Assembly (NCBI RefSeq): GCF_000263715.2 | Contig: NZ_CM001514.1 | Span: 3,909,674 to 3,973,673, forward strand | From: Pseudomonas synxantha BG33R | GTDB taxonomy: Bacteria; Pseudomonadota; Gammaproteobacteria; Pseudomonadales; Pseudomonadaceae | DNA: 64,000 nt | Reading direction: 5' to 3' | In this document: positions 52,346 through 60,971 of the stretch, one piece after another | Layout: the number at the start of each line of letters is the position of its first letter | How positions within the stretch are numbered: the first letter of the stretch is position 1 | Made by a program: the position numbers and the translations under genes | Notes under the pieces: model-generated | The model's input: only the letters and a program-made list of their open reading frames with translations | What the model was told of the DNA's origin: nothing | Databases searched by the model: none

Positions 52346-53365
52346 CTATTTCTGAGTGCGGGCTTCGGCATCAGCCAGCAACGGGTTTTGAGATTGTTTG
52401 GTTGTCTTGCCAGCCCGTTCCTTGGACGCCTGTTCGCTGAAACTGACCGAGCCAGTCAAGGTGTTGAACACCTTCTTCAAGCCATCGGCCAAAGGCTCGC
52501 GCTCGTCGTCTTCACCGAACTCCAGTGGTTTTACGCCGCCCTCGGCGTAATCCAGTACGGCGACGATGGCGGGTACATGAACGGGCTTCATGCCCGCAGC
52601 GACTAGCTGCTCGGCGTACTCGACGTTTTTTGCATGCAAGGCGGTTTGTGCCGCTTCGATATCTGCCTTTTCACGCTTGGCGAGCCTGGCTTTGAGCTGA
52701 GCGTTTTCAGTGGTAATGGCGTTTTTTTCGTCTTCAGTCACAAGGGTTGCCTCGATGGTTGGTTTGGGCGCGGGATCGCTGAATGCGGCTGGCCCGTCAT
52801 CGCGGAGCGAATCAGCCAGGAGGGTTTCGACTTCCCAGTTGGGCACGACCTGGTCGGCCACGGCTTGCCCAAACTGGCTGATCAGCCACTCGCGCAATTT
52901 GCGAAAAATGCCTGCGGAGACGCTGTCGCCCAAATCGCCAAATTCAAGGACGCCTTCTTCGCCTTCTGCCAGGTCGACGGGGCGCAGACCTTTGACGGCT
53001 GGCGGCTGGGCGCCAAGAAAGCCGACATGTCGTAGGTAGTACACGCCAGGGACTGGATTGTTGGCGGCATCAGGCTGGTAGAAGGACGCGGAGATTTTCT
53101 TGAATTTGCCCTTGGCAACCAGCTCGGCAAAATCGGCGTCCACTTGCTGAGGCTCGGCGACTAGGCCGTGATCTGCGAGAGACAAGGACTTGACCCAACC
53201 GCCAGCCGGGGCGTCATGTTTTGGATGGCCGATAACCAGTGGGGCTTCATGCAGTGTCGGGTCGTATGCTTTCACCGTGGCGGCGAGGTCTGACTCGCTG
53301 AAGTCGAAACTTCCGCCGCCCATTGCGGTGTGCTGACCTGACTTGAAGATGTGAATGGGTTTCAT
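52346..53365 (-). CDS. Mu gpI-like head protease/scaffold
   Basis: 339 residues. N-terminal protease half: APLVIGHPKHDAPAGGWVKS, KFKKISASFYQPDAANNPVP and YYLRHVGFLGAQPPAVKGLR; C-terminal half is a charged helical scaffold (LKARLAKREKADIEAAQTAL). In Mu an internal start makes the scaffold alone; a similar product is plausible. It opens the head-shell block; late element C lies 58 bases before ATG 53365. Confidence 0.9.
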   Translation of the reverse strand: MKPIHIFKSGQHTAMGGGSFDFSESDLAATVKAYDPTLHEAPLVIGHPKHDAPAGGWVKSLSLADHGLVAEPQQVDADFAELVAKGKFKKISASFYQPDAANNPVPGVYYLRHVGFLGAQPPAVKGLRPVDLAEGEEGVLEFGDLGDSVSAGIFRKLREWLISQFGQAVADQVVPNWEVETLLADSLRDDGPAAFSDPAPKPTIEATLVTEDEKNAITTENAQLKARLAKREKADIEAAQTALHAKNVEYAEQLVAAGMKPVHVPAIVAVLDYAEGGVKPLEFGEDDEREPLADGLKKVFNTLTGSVSFSEQASKERAGKTTKQSQNPLLADAEARTQK

Positions 53366-53423
53366 GGGGCTGTACGCTGCCGTTGAAGGTGATGCGCACA
53401 GATTGGGCTTGTGATCGGCCCAA

Positions 53424-53446
53424 GGCTTTTAATCGAGTTTAAAGAG
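53424..53446 (-). promoter_or_regulatory. Late element, copy C
   Basis: CTTTTAATCGAGTTTAAAG core. The element is a dyad CTTTWAA, five bases, TTWAAAG. It is 58 bases before the head protease, at the place of the Mu late promoter PI. Confidence 0.65.
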
Positions 53447-53452
53447 TTTCAG

Positions 53453-53563
53453 ATGAGTGCCAGAACGGCGGTGGTGCATTCAGCACTCGCGCCGCTGGTA
53501 AAGAGTAAGGCAGATCGGCTTTATAAAGCGTTTACAACGTTGTTCAACCCTATAGTGCGATGA
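53453..53563 (+). CDS. Possible 36-residue peptide next to late element C
   Basis: ATG 53453 follows AAAGAG, part of the element, by 7 bases, and runs to TGA 53561. The product (MSARTAVVHSALAPLVKSKA...) is basic and helical. It is opposite the late genes, like the cargo genes by copies A and B. Could be chance. Confidence 0.25.
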   Translation: MSARTAVVHSALAPLVKSKADRLYKAFTTLFNPIVR

Positions 53564-53601
53564 ACCGCAGCCGCATTGCTGCCCAGGCGCCTCTGAGGGC
53601 G

Positions 53602-54078
53602 TTACAGGCGAGCTGCCTTTTCGATGTGATGCATCGCCAATTCCAGGATCGACTCTTCCGCTTCGGGCTGCAGCTGGCCCTCGGTGTCCATAGGAAGGAA
53701 CGGACGGCCTGGAATGTCGCCCCATAGATGTGGAAATTCCGACTTGTCACCGCCGAAGTGCATCATTGCGGCATATGGCTTGTTACTGCCGACCAGTGCG
53801 CTGCTGTCATCGGCACGGCTGCTGATGGATGCTGCCAGCCCTGCGGCGCTGACCTGCAATATCTGGCCAGGCCAGTTACCTTTCTTCGCCCGGCGCTCTG
53901 TGGTTGTGTCTGAAAGATCCGCCCAATCGGGCCGACCCTCCTCGGCAAAGTTCTCCTCAGTCTGGCTGAGCATCTCGGCGGCGATACTACGCATCAGTGG
54001 CGCAACATCACCCACCGCCCACTCCACCCGGCGCAAAACGTCCTGCAGGCGCTGGTGATCCAGCTCTACTGTGATCAT
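53602..54078 (-). CDS. Virion morphogenesis protein (Mu gpG / P2 gpS-like)
   Basis: 158 residues. LRRVEWAVGDVAPLMRSIAA, NFAEEGRPDWADLSDTTTER and YAAMMHFGGDKSEFPHLWGD then IPGRPFLP match the phage virion morphogenesis/tail completion family. It lies between the gp30-like and protease genes as in Mu. 236 bases separate it from the next late gene and include element C. Confidence 0.9.
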   Translation of the reverse strand: MITVELDHQRLQDVLRRVEWAVGDVAPLMRSIAAEMLSQTEENFAEEGRPDWADLSDTTTERRAKKGNWPGQILQVSAAGLAASISSRADDSSALVGSNKPYAAMMHFGGDKSEFPHLWGDIPGRPFLPMDTEGQLQPEAEESILELAMHHIEKAARL

Positions 54079-54088
54079 GTCAAACCCC

Positions 54089-54916
54089 TTATGCCGCTGT
54101 TTGTTTACGCTTCAACATGTCGGCCAGGCCAGTACCTGGTGCGTGGTTGAACCCCGGATCTGTTCGGAACGTTACGGGCTTGCCCACCTTATCCGTGGTA
54201 CGCAAGCCGGTGACCTCTGCAGTACGAATCTCGCCCGTACGCTTATCCACGCCTGTTTCGACCGTTTCGGTGAACATGCGGCCTTCGCTTGAAACGATCT
54301 TAAGCCCCCGGCGTTTGACTGCTGCCTCGGTCAGCGCAACAACGCGGCAACGGCAGTTGAAACCGTTAGGTGGAAAGATCGCCGACCAGATCGGGTCATC
54401 GTGACGAAAGACCTGACCATGTAAGGCGCGATGGCTGGGCCGTGTTTTGCCGTCCAGGATAGCCACGTACATCCAGTACGGATGGGTATCAGTGGTTTCT
54501 TCCATAGTGGCCTTGCGACCGGCCATGTAAGCGCTCTGCAGGTTGGTCTGGTAGATGGTCTTCAGCCGACGCGGGCTGCCCAACTGGACCAGTTCACCCT
54601 CGCCCTGGCTGTCAACGATGACCTGCTTGCCCCACCAGCCTTGAGACTCCAAGGTCGGCTGCAGCGCCGTGATGAACTGCTTGAGGGTTTGTCCATCCTG
54701 CAACGCCGTCTCCAGGGCACCGCGAATGTCAGACAGCAGATCGAGGCGCATGGCCTTAGCCACGGTAAACGCCTGGTCGTGCGCCTGGTCAAGCATGTCC
54801 TGCCAGTTCCAGGTGATTGCGTAGCCCTTGGATTTTAGGTAAGCGACGGCCTGCTCGGGCTCCAGTCCAAAAATACCCTTGAGGTCGACAGGGTTAGGTG
54901 CTTTTGCGTTGGACAC
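54089..54916 (-). CDS. Minor head protein (Mu gp30 / SPP1 gp7-like)
   Basis: 275 residues. KTIYQTNLQSAYMAGRKATM, TRPSHRALHGQVFRHDDPIW and FPPNGFNCRCRVVALTEAAV are hallmarks of the SPP1 gp7/Mu gp30 head morphogenesis family. Probably a minor capsid protein that enters early assembly with the portal. One base separates it from the portal gene. Confidence 0.92.
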   Translation of the reverse strand: MSNAKAPNPVDLKGIFGLEPEQAVAYLKSKGYAITWNWQDMLDQAHDQAFTVAKAMRLDLLSDIRGALETALQDGQTLKQFITALQPTLESQGWWGKQVIVDSQGEGELVQLGSPRRLKTIYQTNLQSAYMAGRKATMEETTDTHPYWMYVAILDGKTRPSHRALHGQVFRHDDPIWSAIFPPNGFNCRCRVVALTEAAVKRRGLKIVSSEGRMFTETVETGVDKRTGEIRTAEVTGLRTTDKVGKPVTFRTDPGFNHAPGTGLADMLKRKQTAA

Positions 54917-54917
54917 G

Positions 54918-56414
54918 TCAGTCCTCCCGATCCGCGTTGACGCTCAGGCGGCCCCAGGTGTCGGCGATGAACAACAAGCGGGCAAGGTTCTGCTGCAGCG
55001 ACTGGTCATCCATGTGAGGGTAAATTTCAGCCAGGAGGCCGAGCGCTTCACTATCAGAGCGACCGCGTTGCAGGGCTTCCAATACTGGCGCTACGAGCTT
55101 TTCACCCTGTTCCTGGAGCAGCTCGGCGGGCAGGCGATTAATAGCCTGGTCGAGCGCCAGCTGGTCGAGGATTGGCTTGAAGGTCGGCTCCGAAAAAGCA
55201 GGGCCGGTATCAGCCGGTGCGGTTTCGACAATGTCCCCGTCCTGCAGGTTATAGGTGCGCTTGAAGTATTGCGGCGTGAACTTGACTCCCGATTCACTGA
55301 GGCTTTTGTCCCGCTCGGCCAGGACCTTATCAATCTCCTCCTGTTCCCACAGCTCGTACACGGGGGCCACAACATGTTCGCCAAAGTTGATATCGACGAT
55401 GCGGCGGATCACTGCGTTGATGGCTGTGGCCACGATCCCGGCGTCACCATCACGAATGTCTTTGGTGACCTCGGCACCGGCTTCTGCACTTGCGCGGTTG
55501 CTTTCCTTTTCAGTGGTCTGGTTTTGCCCGAGCATGGCTACGTTGATTTCGCTGCGGCAGTACTCCAGCAGTTCACGATAAACCGTGGCGCTGCCCGCTT
55601 TGCCGGACGCTTCCTTGATTTCGATGCTGGAGTCGTCAGGGATCGCAGCTACGGCGTCCTGGACCATGGCCTCCAGGCTATCGAGCAGCAAGTCGGTCTC
55701 GGCATCAGTGGCGCCACGAGGGTGTTTACCTATAACCCAAGGACTGCCGTATTTCTCGGTGAACTGCACCCAAAACTTCAAGCCGCCCTTCATGAACATG
55801 GCGGGCCAGAAGCACATACTGAGATCGGGAAAGCCGTAGGGGTTGGCGTAGGTTGCATCCTGGCGCGCCACGATGAAGCGCTGCGGGTCGCACAGTTCGC
55901 CTTCCTGGCCACCGTCCTGAGAGCGAAAGCGCAGCTGGTTTTCTTTGTCATAGAAGAACCACTCGGCGGGCTTGCCGAGTAGATCAGAGGGCATCAGGTA
56001 GCCGCCAACGGGTTGCCACATCAACTCGACAGGCTGGTACCCAAACAGCGGCGCATCGAGCAGCTCGCGAATGATGCGGTCAAGGTCCAGATCGAGCATC
56101 CAGTCGCGGACAAAGCGCTCAACCTTGACAGGCGCGTTACCACGCTTGATACCGCGTTCCAGGGCTAGCACCGACGCCTTGCGGCGACGGATGTTCCCGC
56201 CGACCAGTGCGGAGCTGCGCAGGTCGCGGTAGACCGTGATGTCCTTACCCTGGGCCTTGAGGATCGGGTCAGGGTTGGGCAGATTGGCGCTACCAAAGGC
56301 GCCGCCACTGGAGCGGTCGCGGGTAGCGATGTGCCGACCGAGCAGCTTGTCGCGCTTGGCATCGGCGAAATTGACGAACTCGGTGGGGCTGACCCACAGG
56401 CCTGTGTTGTTCAT
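54918..56414 (-). CDS. Portal protein (Mu gp29-like, DUF935)
   Basis: 498 residues. TEFVNFADAKRDKLLGRHIA, LDAPLFGYQPVELMWQPVGG, FWVQFTEKYGSPWVIGKHPR and AMLGQNQTTEKESNRASAEA match the DUF935 portal family. It forms the DNA entry ring at one vertex. ATG 56414 overlaps the terminase stop by four bases. Confidence 0.93.
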   Translation of the reverse strand: MNNTGLWVSPTEFVNFADAKRDKLLGRHIATRDRSSGGAFGSANLPNPDPILKAQGKDITVYRDLRSSALVGGNIRRRKASVLALERGIKRGNAPVKVERFVRDWMLDLDLDRIIRELLDAPLFGYQPVELMWQPVGGYLMPSDLLGKPAEWFFYDKENQLRFRSQDGGQEGELCDPQRFIVARQDATYANPYGFPDLSMCFWPAMFMKGGLKFWVQFTEKYGSPWVIGKHPRGATDAETDLLLDSLEAMVQDAVAAIPDDSSIEIKEASGKAGSATVYRELLEYCRSEINVAMLGQNQTTEKESNRASAEAGAEVTKDIRDGDAGIVATAINAVIRRIVDINFGEHVVAPVYELWEQEEIDKVLAERDKSLSESGVKFTPQYFKRTYNLQDGDIVETAPADTGPAFSEPTFKPILDQLALDQAINRLPAELLQEQGEKLVAPVLEALQRGRSDSEALGLLAEIYPHMDDQSLQQNLARLLFIADTWGRLSVNADRED

Positions 56415-58015
56415 GCGTACCCCTGGGTAATTCGTCGGCCCTGGCGAGGGCGGCGTGATTTGGCAGCGACCGGCCCTGATGCGACTTCCAACGTGGCGAA
56501 GTTAGCCAGCGCACCGGCCCCAGCGAAGTCACCGTGGCGGTACAGGTCCGGGTCTTTAAGGTCTTGTGAACGGGCTTTGACGATCATCGGAATGCCCTCC
56601 ACGGTTTCGATGGCGCGCACGTCCTGGTGCAGGTTGTCGTCCTTCGGCATGGTGATGGCGCCGTCTTCATACAACTGCACGAACTTGGGCATCCAGGCGC
56701 CGTACCAGGCGCGGGTGATCTTCACCTGGTGAATACGGTTGTGGCCGAACTCGTCGGCAGTGTCCTCGGCGAGGGTTTCGCCGCTGCCGGTGGCGTCCAG
56801 TGCGGCGCCGACAAAGCGCGGCAGGCCACGCAGGATGTAAAACAGAATTTGCTGTTGCTGGCGGGTCGGAACCTTGTGCATCTCCATCACGAACGGCACA
56901 TCACGGTGCCGAGACATGTCAACCGACATCGGGCAGATGATGGAAAAGTCGCGGTGCCGCGCGTAGTCCATACCTAGGAAGTGGCGAAGTTCAGGATCAA
57001 GCTCTGACATTACTGGCGCCAGTTCGCGGTCAATCCAGTCGTTTACATAAGCTTCGCGGCGATACAGCGCCTGGTGGACAAAGTCTGCATCCAGAGCCAG
57101 TCGGAGTACTTCGCGGCCAGGACGCATGGCCTCGTCAACCCACACGCCAGGAATGGACACGCCATTGCCATCGCGGGGGATTGCATCCAACTCCTCGCGC
57201 ATCTGCGCCTTACGCGGACCATAGGCATTGCGGATTTTCTTGTACCAAGTTTCCTTACCTTCAGCGGTCGGAGGCTCGCCCGCCATGAAGCAAACACGCT
57301 CATACAACCCATTGGCGACGGCATCGTCAAACGTTGCCGTGTACACCTCGGCGCTGTCGCCATAACGCTCATCCCGGATGTCATTGACCATCTGGTTAAA
57401 GGGGTTGGATTTGCCGTTGTGAGTACTGATGATCACGATGCGACCGCCCCAAATCAGCAAGGCTATAGCGGCATCGAGCACGGCGGATACGTTACGGTGG
57501 AACGCGGCTTCGTCGATGATGACCTTGCCCTGCAGGCCACGAACGCTGGCCGGGTTGCTCGACAGTGCAACGATTTTAAAGCCCGAGGCGTAACGTATTC
57601 GGTAAGCATTGATCTGACGTGTATTGCCCGATTCGTCCTGATCTTGAAACAGGAACTCTTCAATCTCGCTGACGCCCGAGGCTTGAGCCTCGGCCATCAC
57701 CCGGCTGAATTTGGCACAGTAGCCAATGAACTCCAGACCCTTTTCCTTGGTATCGCCAATGTAAAAGCAATCCATGCCGCCTGCGGATTTCTGAGAAGCG
57801 GCGGTGATGACCGAGTCCAGTGCTTCAGCAAATGTGATGCCCGTGCGGCGGCCCTTTTCGCAAAGTTTTATTTGCGCCTGAATCTTCAACCAGTCCACCT
57901 GGTGAGCCATCAGGATGCCTTCGGCAATCGGGTTGTATCCCTCGGGAATCTGGCGAACGCTGGGCGGTAGCTCGTCCCACTCGATGACACGGACGGTGCT
58001 GGACGATGGTTTCAT
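56411..58015 (-). CDS. Terminase large subunit (Mu gp28-like)
   Basis: 534 residues. ATPase part with a variant Walker A (CEKGRRTGITFAEA, near residue 53), Walker B KVIIDEAAF (near residue 163) and motif RIVIISTHNGKSNPF; nuclease part with FLGMDYARHRDFSII and GAALDATGSGE supplying acidic residues. It cuts host-joined DNA and drives headful packaging. Overlaps the small subunit gene by four bases (ATGA). Confidence 0.93.
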   Translation of the reverse strand: MKPSSSTVRVIEWDELPPSVRQIPEGYNPIAEGILMAHQVDWLKIQAQIKLCEKGRRTGITFAEALDSVITAASQKSAGGMDCFYIGDTKEKGLEFIGYCAKFSRVMAEAQASGVSEIEEFLFQDQDESGNTRQINAYRIRYASGFKIVALSSNPASVRGLQGKVIIDEAAFHRNVSAVLDAAIALLIWGGRIVIISTHNGKSNPFNQMVNDIRDERYGDSAEVYTATFDDAVANGLYERVCFMAGEPPTAEGKETWYKKIRNAYGPRKAQMREELDAIPRDGNGVSIPGVWVDEAMRPGREVLRLALDADFVHQALYRREAYVNDWIDRELAPVMSELDPELRHFLGMDYARHRDFSIICPMSVDMSRHRDVPFVMEMHKVPTRQQQQILFYILRGLPRFVGAALDATGSGETLAEDTADEFGHNRIHQVKITRAWYGAWMPKFVQLYEDGAITMPKDDNLHQDVRAIETVEGIPMIVKARSQDLKDPDLYRHGDFAGAGALANFATLEVASGPVAAKSRRPRQGRRITQGYA

Positions 58016-58563
58016 TGCTTCACGCCCAAGAAGTTCTGGCGCCAGTACAGAGCTTGTTCTTCGGACAACCCCTTGGCCTTGACGGCCTTATCCAATTCAG
58101 CGGACTGCTCGCGAATCAAACGGTCACGCCCCGCCTGTTCAGCGGCTTGGCGTTCTTTCATGCTCAAGGTGCGGGCCTGCATGGTGTTTTTCGCTGCACG
58201 CGCCAGATCAGCCACCTCTTTGGTGGTGACCTCATCCTTTTCATGCGCGCCCATGGCGGCCTGATAGGCCAAGGTAGAAATGGCCTCAACCAGCAATGCC
58301 CCAGTTTTATCGCTAGAGTCTTCGCCAAACGCGCCGACGAAAGCTTCAGCTTGCTCCCGGTGTTGTCGGGTTTTTTCAGTCAGTTGCTCAAAGCCCACCT
58401 TGAAACGGCCCAGCGCGCTTCGGCTGGGCACCTTCTCATTGGGAAACCGCGCTTGGATATCGGCGATCATCTCATCCAGGGTCATGCGGTCTTCACGCAG
58501 AAGCTTCTGGAGGTAAGCCTTGACCACTGGCGGCAGGCGGCTGACGGATGATTTGCCCGCCAT
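58012..58563 (-). CDS. Terminase small subunit-like protein (Mu gp27-like, DUF3486)
   Basis: 183 residues. SVSRLPPVVKAYLQKLLRED, LDEMIADIQARFPNEKVPSR and SALGRFKVGFEQL fit DUF3486, an HTH-containing family placed before the large terminase in Mu-like phages. It probably recognises the phage end for packaging. Confidence 0.9.
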   Translation of the reverse strand: MAGKSSVSRLPPVVKAYLQKLLREDRMTLDEMIADIQARFPNEKVPSRSALGRFKVGFEQLTEKTRQHREQAEAFVGAFGEDSSDKTGALLVEAISTLAYQAAMGAHEKDEVTTKEVADLARAAKNTMQARTLSMKERQAAEQAGRDRLIREQSAELDKAVKAKGLSEEQALYWRQNFLGVKQ

Positions 58564-58565
58564 GG

Positions 58566-58859
58566 TTACGCCCCCGGCCTTTTAATACCTGGGACGCGGG
58601 CACGGCCTGCAGCGATGTCCTGCCCGCGCTCGGTGAGAGTCGCCACTAGCACCGGGCCAACATCGGCAAGCGACAGGGCGCCTTGCTCGGCCAGCCATTG
58701 CATTTCGGTTTTGACCTGGTCACGGCTTAGCGTGTGGCCGAAGCTGTCCAGGGCCATGGTCAGCACAGAGCTATTGGCACGGTAGCCGGTGGTCTCGGCC
58801 AGCAAGCGCAGGATGACCAGACGATAGTCTTCTCGTAGAAAGGCGGCGAATTGAGTCAT
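58566..58859 (-). CDS. Mu gp26-like small protein (VpaChn25_0724 family)
   Basis: 97 residues, winged-helix-like: LVILRLLAETTGYRANSSVL, LSRDQVKTEMQWLAEQGALS and ATLTERGQDIAAGRARVPGI. The family is regular in Mu-like phages before the terminase genes; its role is unknown, DNA binding likely. Two bases separate it from DUF3486. Confidence 0.85.
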   Translation of the reverse strand: MTQFAAFLREDYRLVILRLLAETTGYRANSSVLTMALDSFGHTLSRDQVKTEMQWLAEQGALSLADVGPVLVATLTERGQDIAAGRARVPGIKRPGA

Positions 58860-59161
58860 GTTTTTTCTCGCAACAAGTAATCATTGATCCGGTCTAGCGA
58901 GCGGGCTAAAGGGGCAAGTGCATCCTTGACCCCTGACACTTCGGCCCGCATGGCTTTCATATCACCCAGTAAATTGGTGAACGCTGCTTGGTCAGGCAGG
59001 TGTCGAATTTGCTCCTCCAGGGCAACAATACGGACTCGCAAATCCAAAAGTTCCTGACCGCTTGCCGCCTGGCGCTTGGTCATCCAGGTGTAGATGCCAA
59101 GTACCGTCAAAATCAGCCACTGCACGGTCTGGAAGCCAAAGTTGAGTTCGTTCAGGTTCAT
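58856..59161 (-). CDS. Mu gp25-like protein (DUF2730)
   Basis: 101 residues. One N-terminal membrane helix (VQWLILTVLGIYTWM) then a coiled coil (ELLDLRVRIVALEEQIRHLP). Matches DUF2730, found after the lysis genes in Mu-like phages; function unknown. Overlaps its neighbours by four bases on each side. Confidence 0.88.
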   Translation of the reverse strand: MNLNELNFGFQTVQWLILTVLGIYTWMTKRQAASGQELLDLRVRIVALEEQIRHLPDQAAFTNLLGDMKAMRAEVSGVKDALAPLARSLDRINDYLLREKT

Positions 59162-59376
59162 CGAAAACCCCGTCTGTTCATGTGTTGTAAAGCGCCTTCA
59201 CAGTCGCTGCAGTGTTCGGTACCCGGTTCGTTTTGGCGGCGGTCCTCGGGGATCGCATCGCCGCAAGCCTCGCAGCGGTAGGCTGAAATACCAGATCGCC
59301 GCTGCAGGCCGTGGCTGTAGATACGTGCTGCCGACTCATCGTCGTCTTGCTCTGTAGCGTGTTCGGCTACATCCAT
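59158..59376 (-). CDS. TraR/DksA-type zinc-finger protein
   Basis: 72 residues. C4 zinc finger CEACGDAIPEDRR ... CSDCEGA with the conserved IPE(D)RR, as in TraR and phage DksA-like proteins that enter the RNA polymerase secondary channel. It may tune host or phage promoters late in growth. Overlaps DUF2730 by four bases and the Rz1 end by ten. Confidence 0.88.
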   Translation of the reverse strand: MDVAEHATEQDDDESAARIYSHGLQRRSGISAYRCEACGDAIPEDRRQNEPGTEHCSDCEGALQHMNRRGFR

Positions 59377-59684
59377 AGGGCATCAGTCCTTTTCCTGTAG
59401 ATCCAGCAAACCGTTGAGTTGGGCGAGGTTGTTACGAACCCACAGGCCGTAGTCCTGGGCGTAGGCGAGAATGTCTGCGGGAGTGACGCCGCTTTCCAAT
59501 AGTTCGGCGTCAGTGCCGGGGGTGGCCCAGGGCGCTTGCGCAAGTTGGGTGGCAGTGGTGCTTGATCCTGGGGCGGGCACACCGAGGGCGGTGTTGAAGT
59601 CGCGCAGCCAGCCAGCAGTGAACACGCAACGAGGGATAGGCTGAGCAACTGCGCCAGGCGCAGGCCGGTATTGGGTCGTGACAT
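59367..59684 (-). CDS. Rz1: Outer-membrane spanin Rz1 (nested in Rz)
   Basis: 105 residues read in a different frame wholly within or just past Rz. Lipoprotein signal RLAQLLSLSLVACSLLAGCA with lipobox Cys near 27, then a proline-rich stretch (PPQDQAPLPPNLRKRPGPPP), the classic Rz1 pattern. It would sit in the outer membrane and pair with Rz across the periplasm to fuse the membranes at lysis. The C-terminal tail is longer than usual. Confidence 0.8.
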   Translation of the reverse strand: MSRPNTGLRLAQLLSLSLVACSLLAGCATSTPPSVCPPQDQAPLPPNLRKRPGPPPALTPNYWKAASLPQTFSPTPRTTACGFVTTSPNSTVCWIYRKRTDALWM

Positions 59685-60066
59685 TAGGGATGCGCTCCTG
59701 GAGCAGCTGTTTTTGTTTGGCGTACTGGTCCATCAGGTTGAACAGCAGAGACTCGCTTTCGCTGGCCCTAGCGACCTGTTGGAGCAGTTGTAGGCGGTTA
59801 GCGCTTTCAGCGATCCGAGCTTGTTCGGAGTGCTGTGACTTGAGATCTGCCAGAGCAGCTGCGCCCACCGACTCGGCATACCGAAAGCCGAAGCCGTAAG
59901 CGATTGAACCGGCTGCTGCAGCGCTGAGCGCGCAGGCGAACCCGACCGCTGCCAGGCGTGCAGTCAACGGCCAGACCATTTGCTCAAGCGCGCCCACGGG
60001 AATGCCTCTGGCGGTTACGTGATTTACGTGAACGACGCTTCGCTGCGGCGATACCTGTTTTGCCAT
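59383..60066 (-). CDS. Rz: Inner-membrane spanin Rz-like protein
   Basis: 227 residues. One membrane helix (about 36-60, VGFACALSAAAAGSIAYGFG), then a long periplasmic coiled coil (KSQHSEQARIAESANRLQLL, DQYAKQKQLLQERI), then a C-terminal globular part longer than in lambda Rz. Rz1 lies inside in another frame. The basic, valine-rich N-terminus before the helix faces the cytosol. Confidence 0.82.
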   Translation of the reverse strand: MAKQVSPQRSVVHVNHVTARGIPVGALEQMVWPLTARLAAVGFACALSAAAAGSIAYGFGFRYAESVGAAALADLKSQHSEQARIAESANRLQLLQQVARASESESLLFNLMDQYAKQKQLLQERIPNVTTQYRPAPGAVAQPIPRCVFTAGWLRDFNTALGVPAPGSSTTATQLAQAPWATPGTDAELLESGVTPADILAYAQDYGLWVRNNLAQLNGLLDLQEKD

Positions 60067-60196
60067 GTCGATAGGGAGGCACCACTGCCGCTCCGATCCA
60101 AGTACCGGCAGCGGAACAAGGAGATGCCCAACGATTCCCCCAGGTAAACCCGGCCAGCAGCGCGGAAAACAACCGACCGAAGACGTTGAGCCTCAT
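59984..60196 (-). CDS. Small lysis-region protein, unknown
   Basis: 70 residues; ATG 60196 overlaps the holin-like stop (ATGA), and the gene runs 83 bases into Rz. Weakly hydrophobic start (FGRLFSALLAGFTWG), very basic end (AAKRRSRKSRNRQRHSRGRA). Possibly a second small membrane protein of the lysis cassette. The basic end may be an artefact of overlap with Rz. Confidence 0.5.
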   Translation of the reverse strand: MRLNVFGRLFSALLAGFTWGNRWASPCSAAGTWIGAAVVPPYRHGKTGIAAAKRRSRKSRNRQRHSRGRA

Positions 60197-60420
60197 AGCG
60201 GCTTCCCCTGGTCAGGCGGTTGTTTGATCAAGCGGGCAAAAAATAGAACCACTGCAAGACCACTGTTCAGCGCCGCGTAAGCGCGGGGCGAGAGCTGGCC
60301 CTGCCACATCGGCAGCAACTCCAACTGAGCGAGGCCAAGGAACGCGATGAAGACGGTGATCTGCACGCTGTAGAGCCGGTAGCAGCAGCGCCAGTCGCAG
60401 ATGGGCTTGACTCCCTTCAT
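60193..60420 (-). CDS. Holin-like membrane protein
   Basis: 75 residues from ATG 60420, overlapping the endolysin-like stop (ATGA). Two hydrophobic helices (VQITVFIAFLGLAQLELLPM and LNSGLAVVLFFARLI) with a basic end, and the WRCCYRLYSVQ start, common in Pseudomonas Mu-like phages at this place. It would time lysis by holing the inner membrane. Upstream in-frame residues are Arg/His-rich and rejected. Confidence 0.78.
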   Translation of the reverse strand: MKGVKPICDWRCCYRLYSVQITVFIAFLGLAQLELLPMWQGQLSPRAYAALNSGLAVVLFFARLIKQPPDQGKPL

Positions 60421-60926
60421 GCTGGCCTCCAGTCGGTATCGGCCTGCTTGGCGCCGTGTTTGGCCCCGCGCTCGATGCCTGCAAGCGTCAACCCCTCGGC
60501 AATGATCGACTCGCCGTACCATTGACCACCTGGCAGCGGGCCTGGGCCGTTTTCGTGGCGAATGATCGCCAACACCAGCGTGCGCATGACATCGAAGTCG
60601 TAGACATCCAAGCCTACATCCGGGCCGATCCCCAAGGCGCGGGCCACGCTGGCGGTGTAGGCGTTGGTATTGTTTTCGGACGGCGGCGCCCAGCGTTCGA
60701 TGATCTCGCGCACGGTGTCGATGCGGCTGCCATCAGGGGCCAGGCGCTTGTCTTGATAGGTGATTAGGATTCGAGCAATGGCTCGGATGCCCCAACGTGG
60801 AGCCGTGAATTGGACGAACTCACTATCGCCTTGAGCGTCGGCCATGCCTTGCCAGCGCACACCTTTGGTGTGGCGGATATTGCCGGGGTTGAAATTGCGG
60901 ATGCCGCGAGGGAATTCGGGTCGCAC
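60417..60926 (-). CDS. Endolysin-like muramidase/transglycosylase candidate
   Basis: 169 residues, GTG start with AGGAGG about 7 bases before. RNFNPGNIRHTKGVRWQGMA, FTAPRWGIRAIARILITYQ and VREIIERWAPPSENNTNAYT are the hallmarks of a widespread phage family often labelled structural protein, with a lysozyme-like fold. First gene of the lysis block, next to holin and spanins, so a cell-wall role is likely. Late element D and a long hairpin lie upstream. Confidence 0.82.
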   Translation of the reverse strand: MRPEFPRGIRNFNPGNIRHTKGVRWQGMADAQGDSEFVQFTAPRWGIRAIARILITYQDKRLAPDGSRIDTVREIIERWAPPSENNTNAYTASVARALGIGPDVGLDVYDFDVMRTLVLAIIRHENGPGPLPGGQWYGESIIAEGLTLAGIERGAKHGAKQADTDWRPA

Positions 60927-60971
60927 GGGACGCCTCCTGTAATGGCGCCACAGGTTTCAGGCGCCAGAAAT

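Noticed and set aside
52346..53365. Separate scaffold gene from an internal start
   Set aside because: Known in Mu, but no distinct ribosome site could be singled out here, so it is only mentioned in the protease entry.
54879..55982. 367-codon plus-strand frame over the portal gene
   Set aside because: Antisense of the DUF935 portal protein, which has many family motifs.
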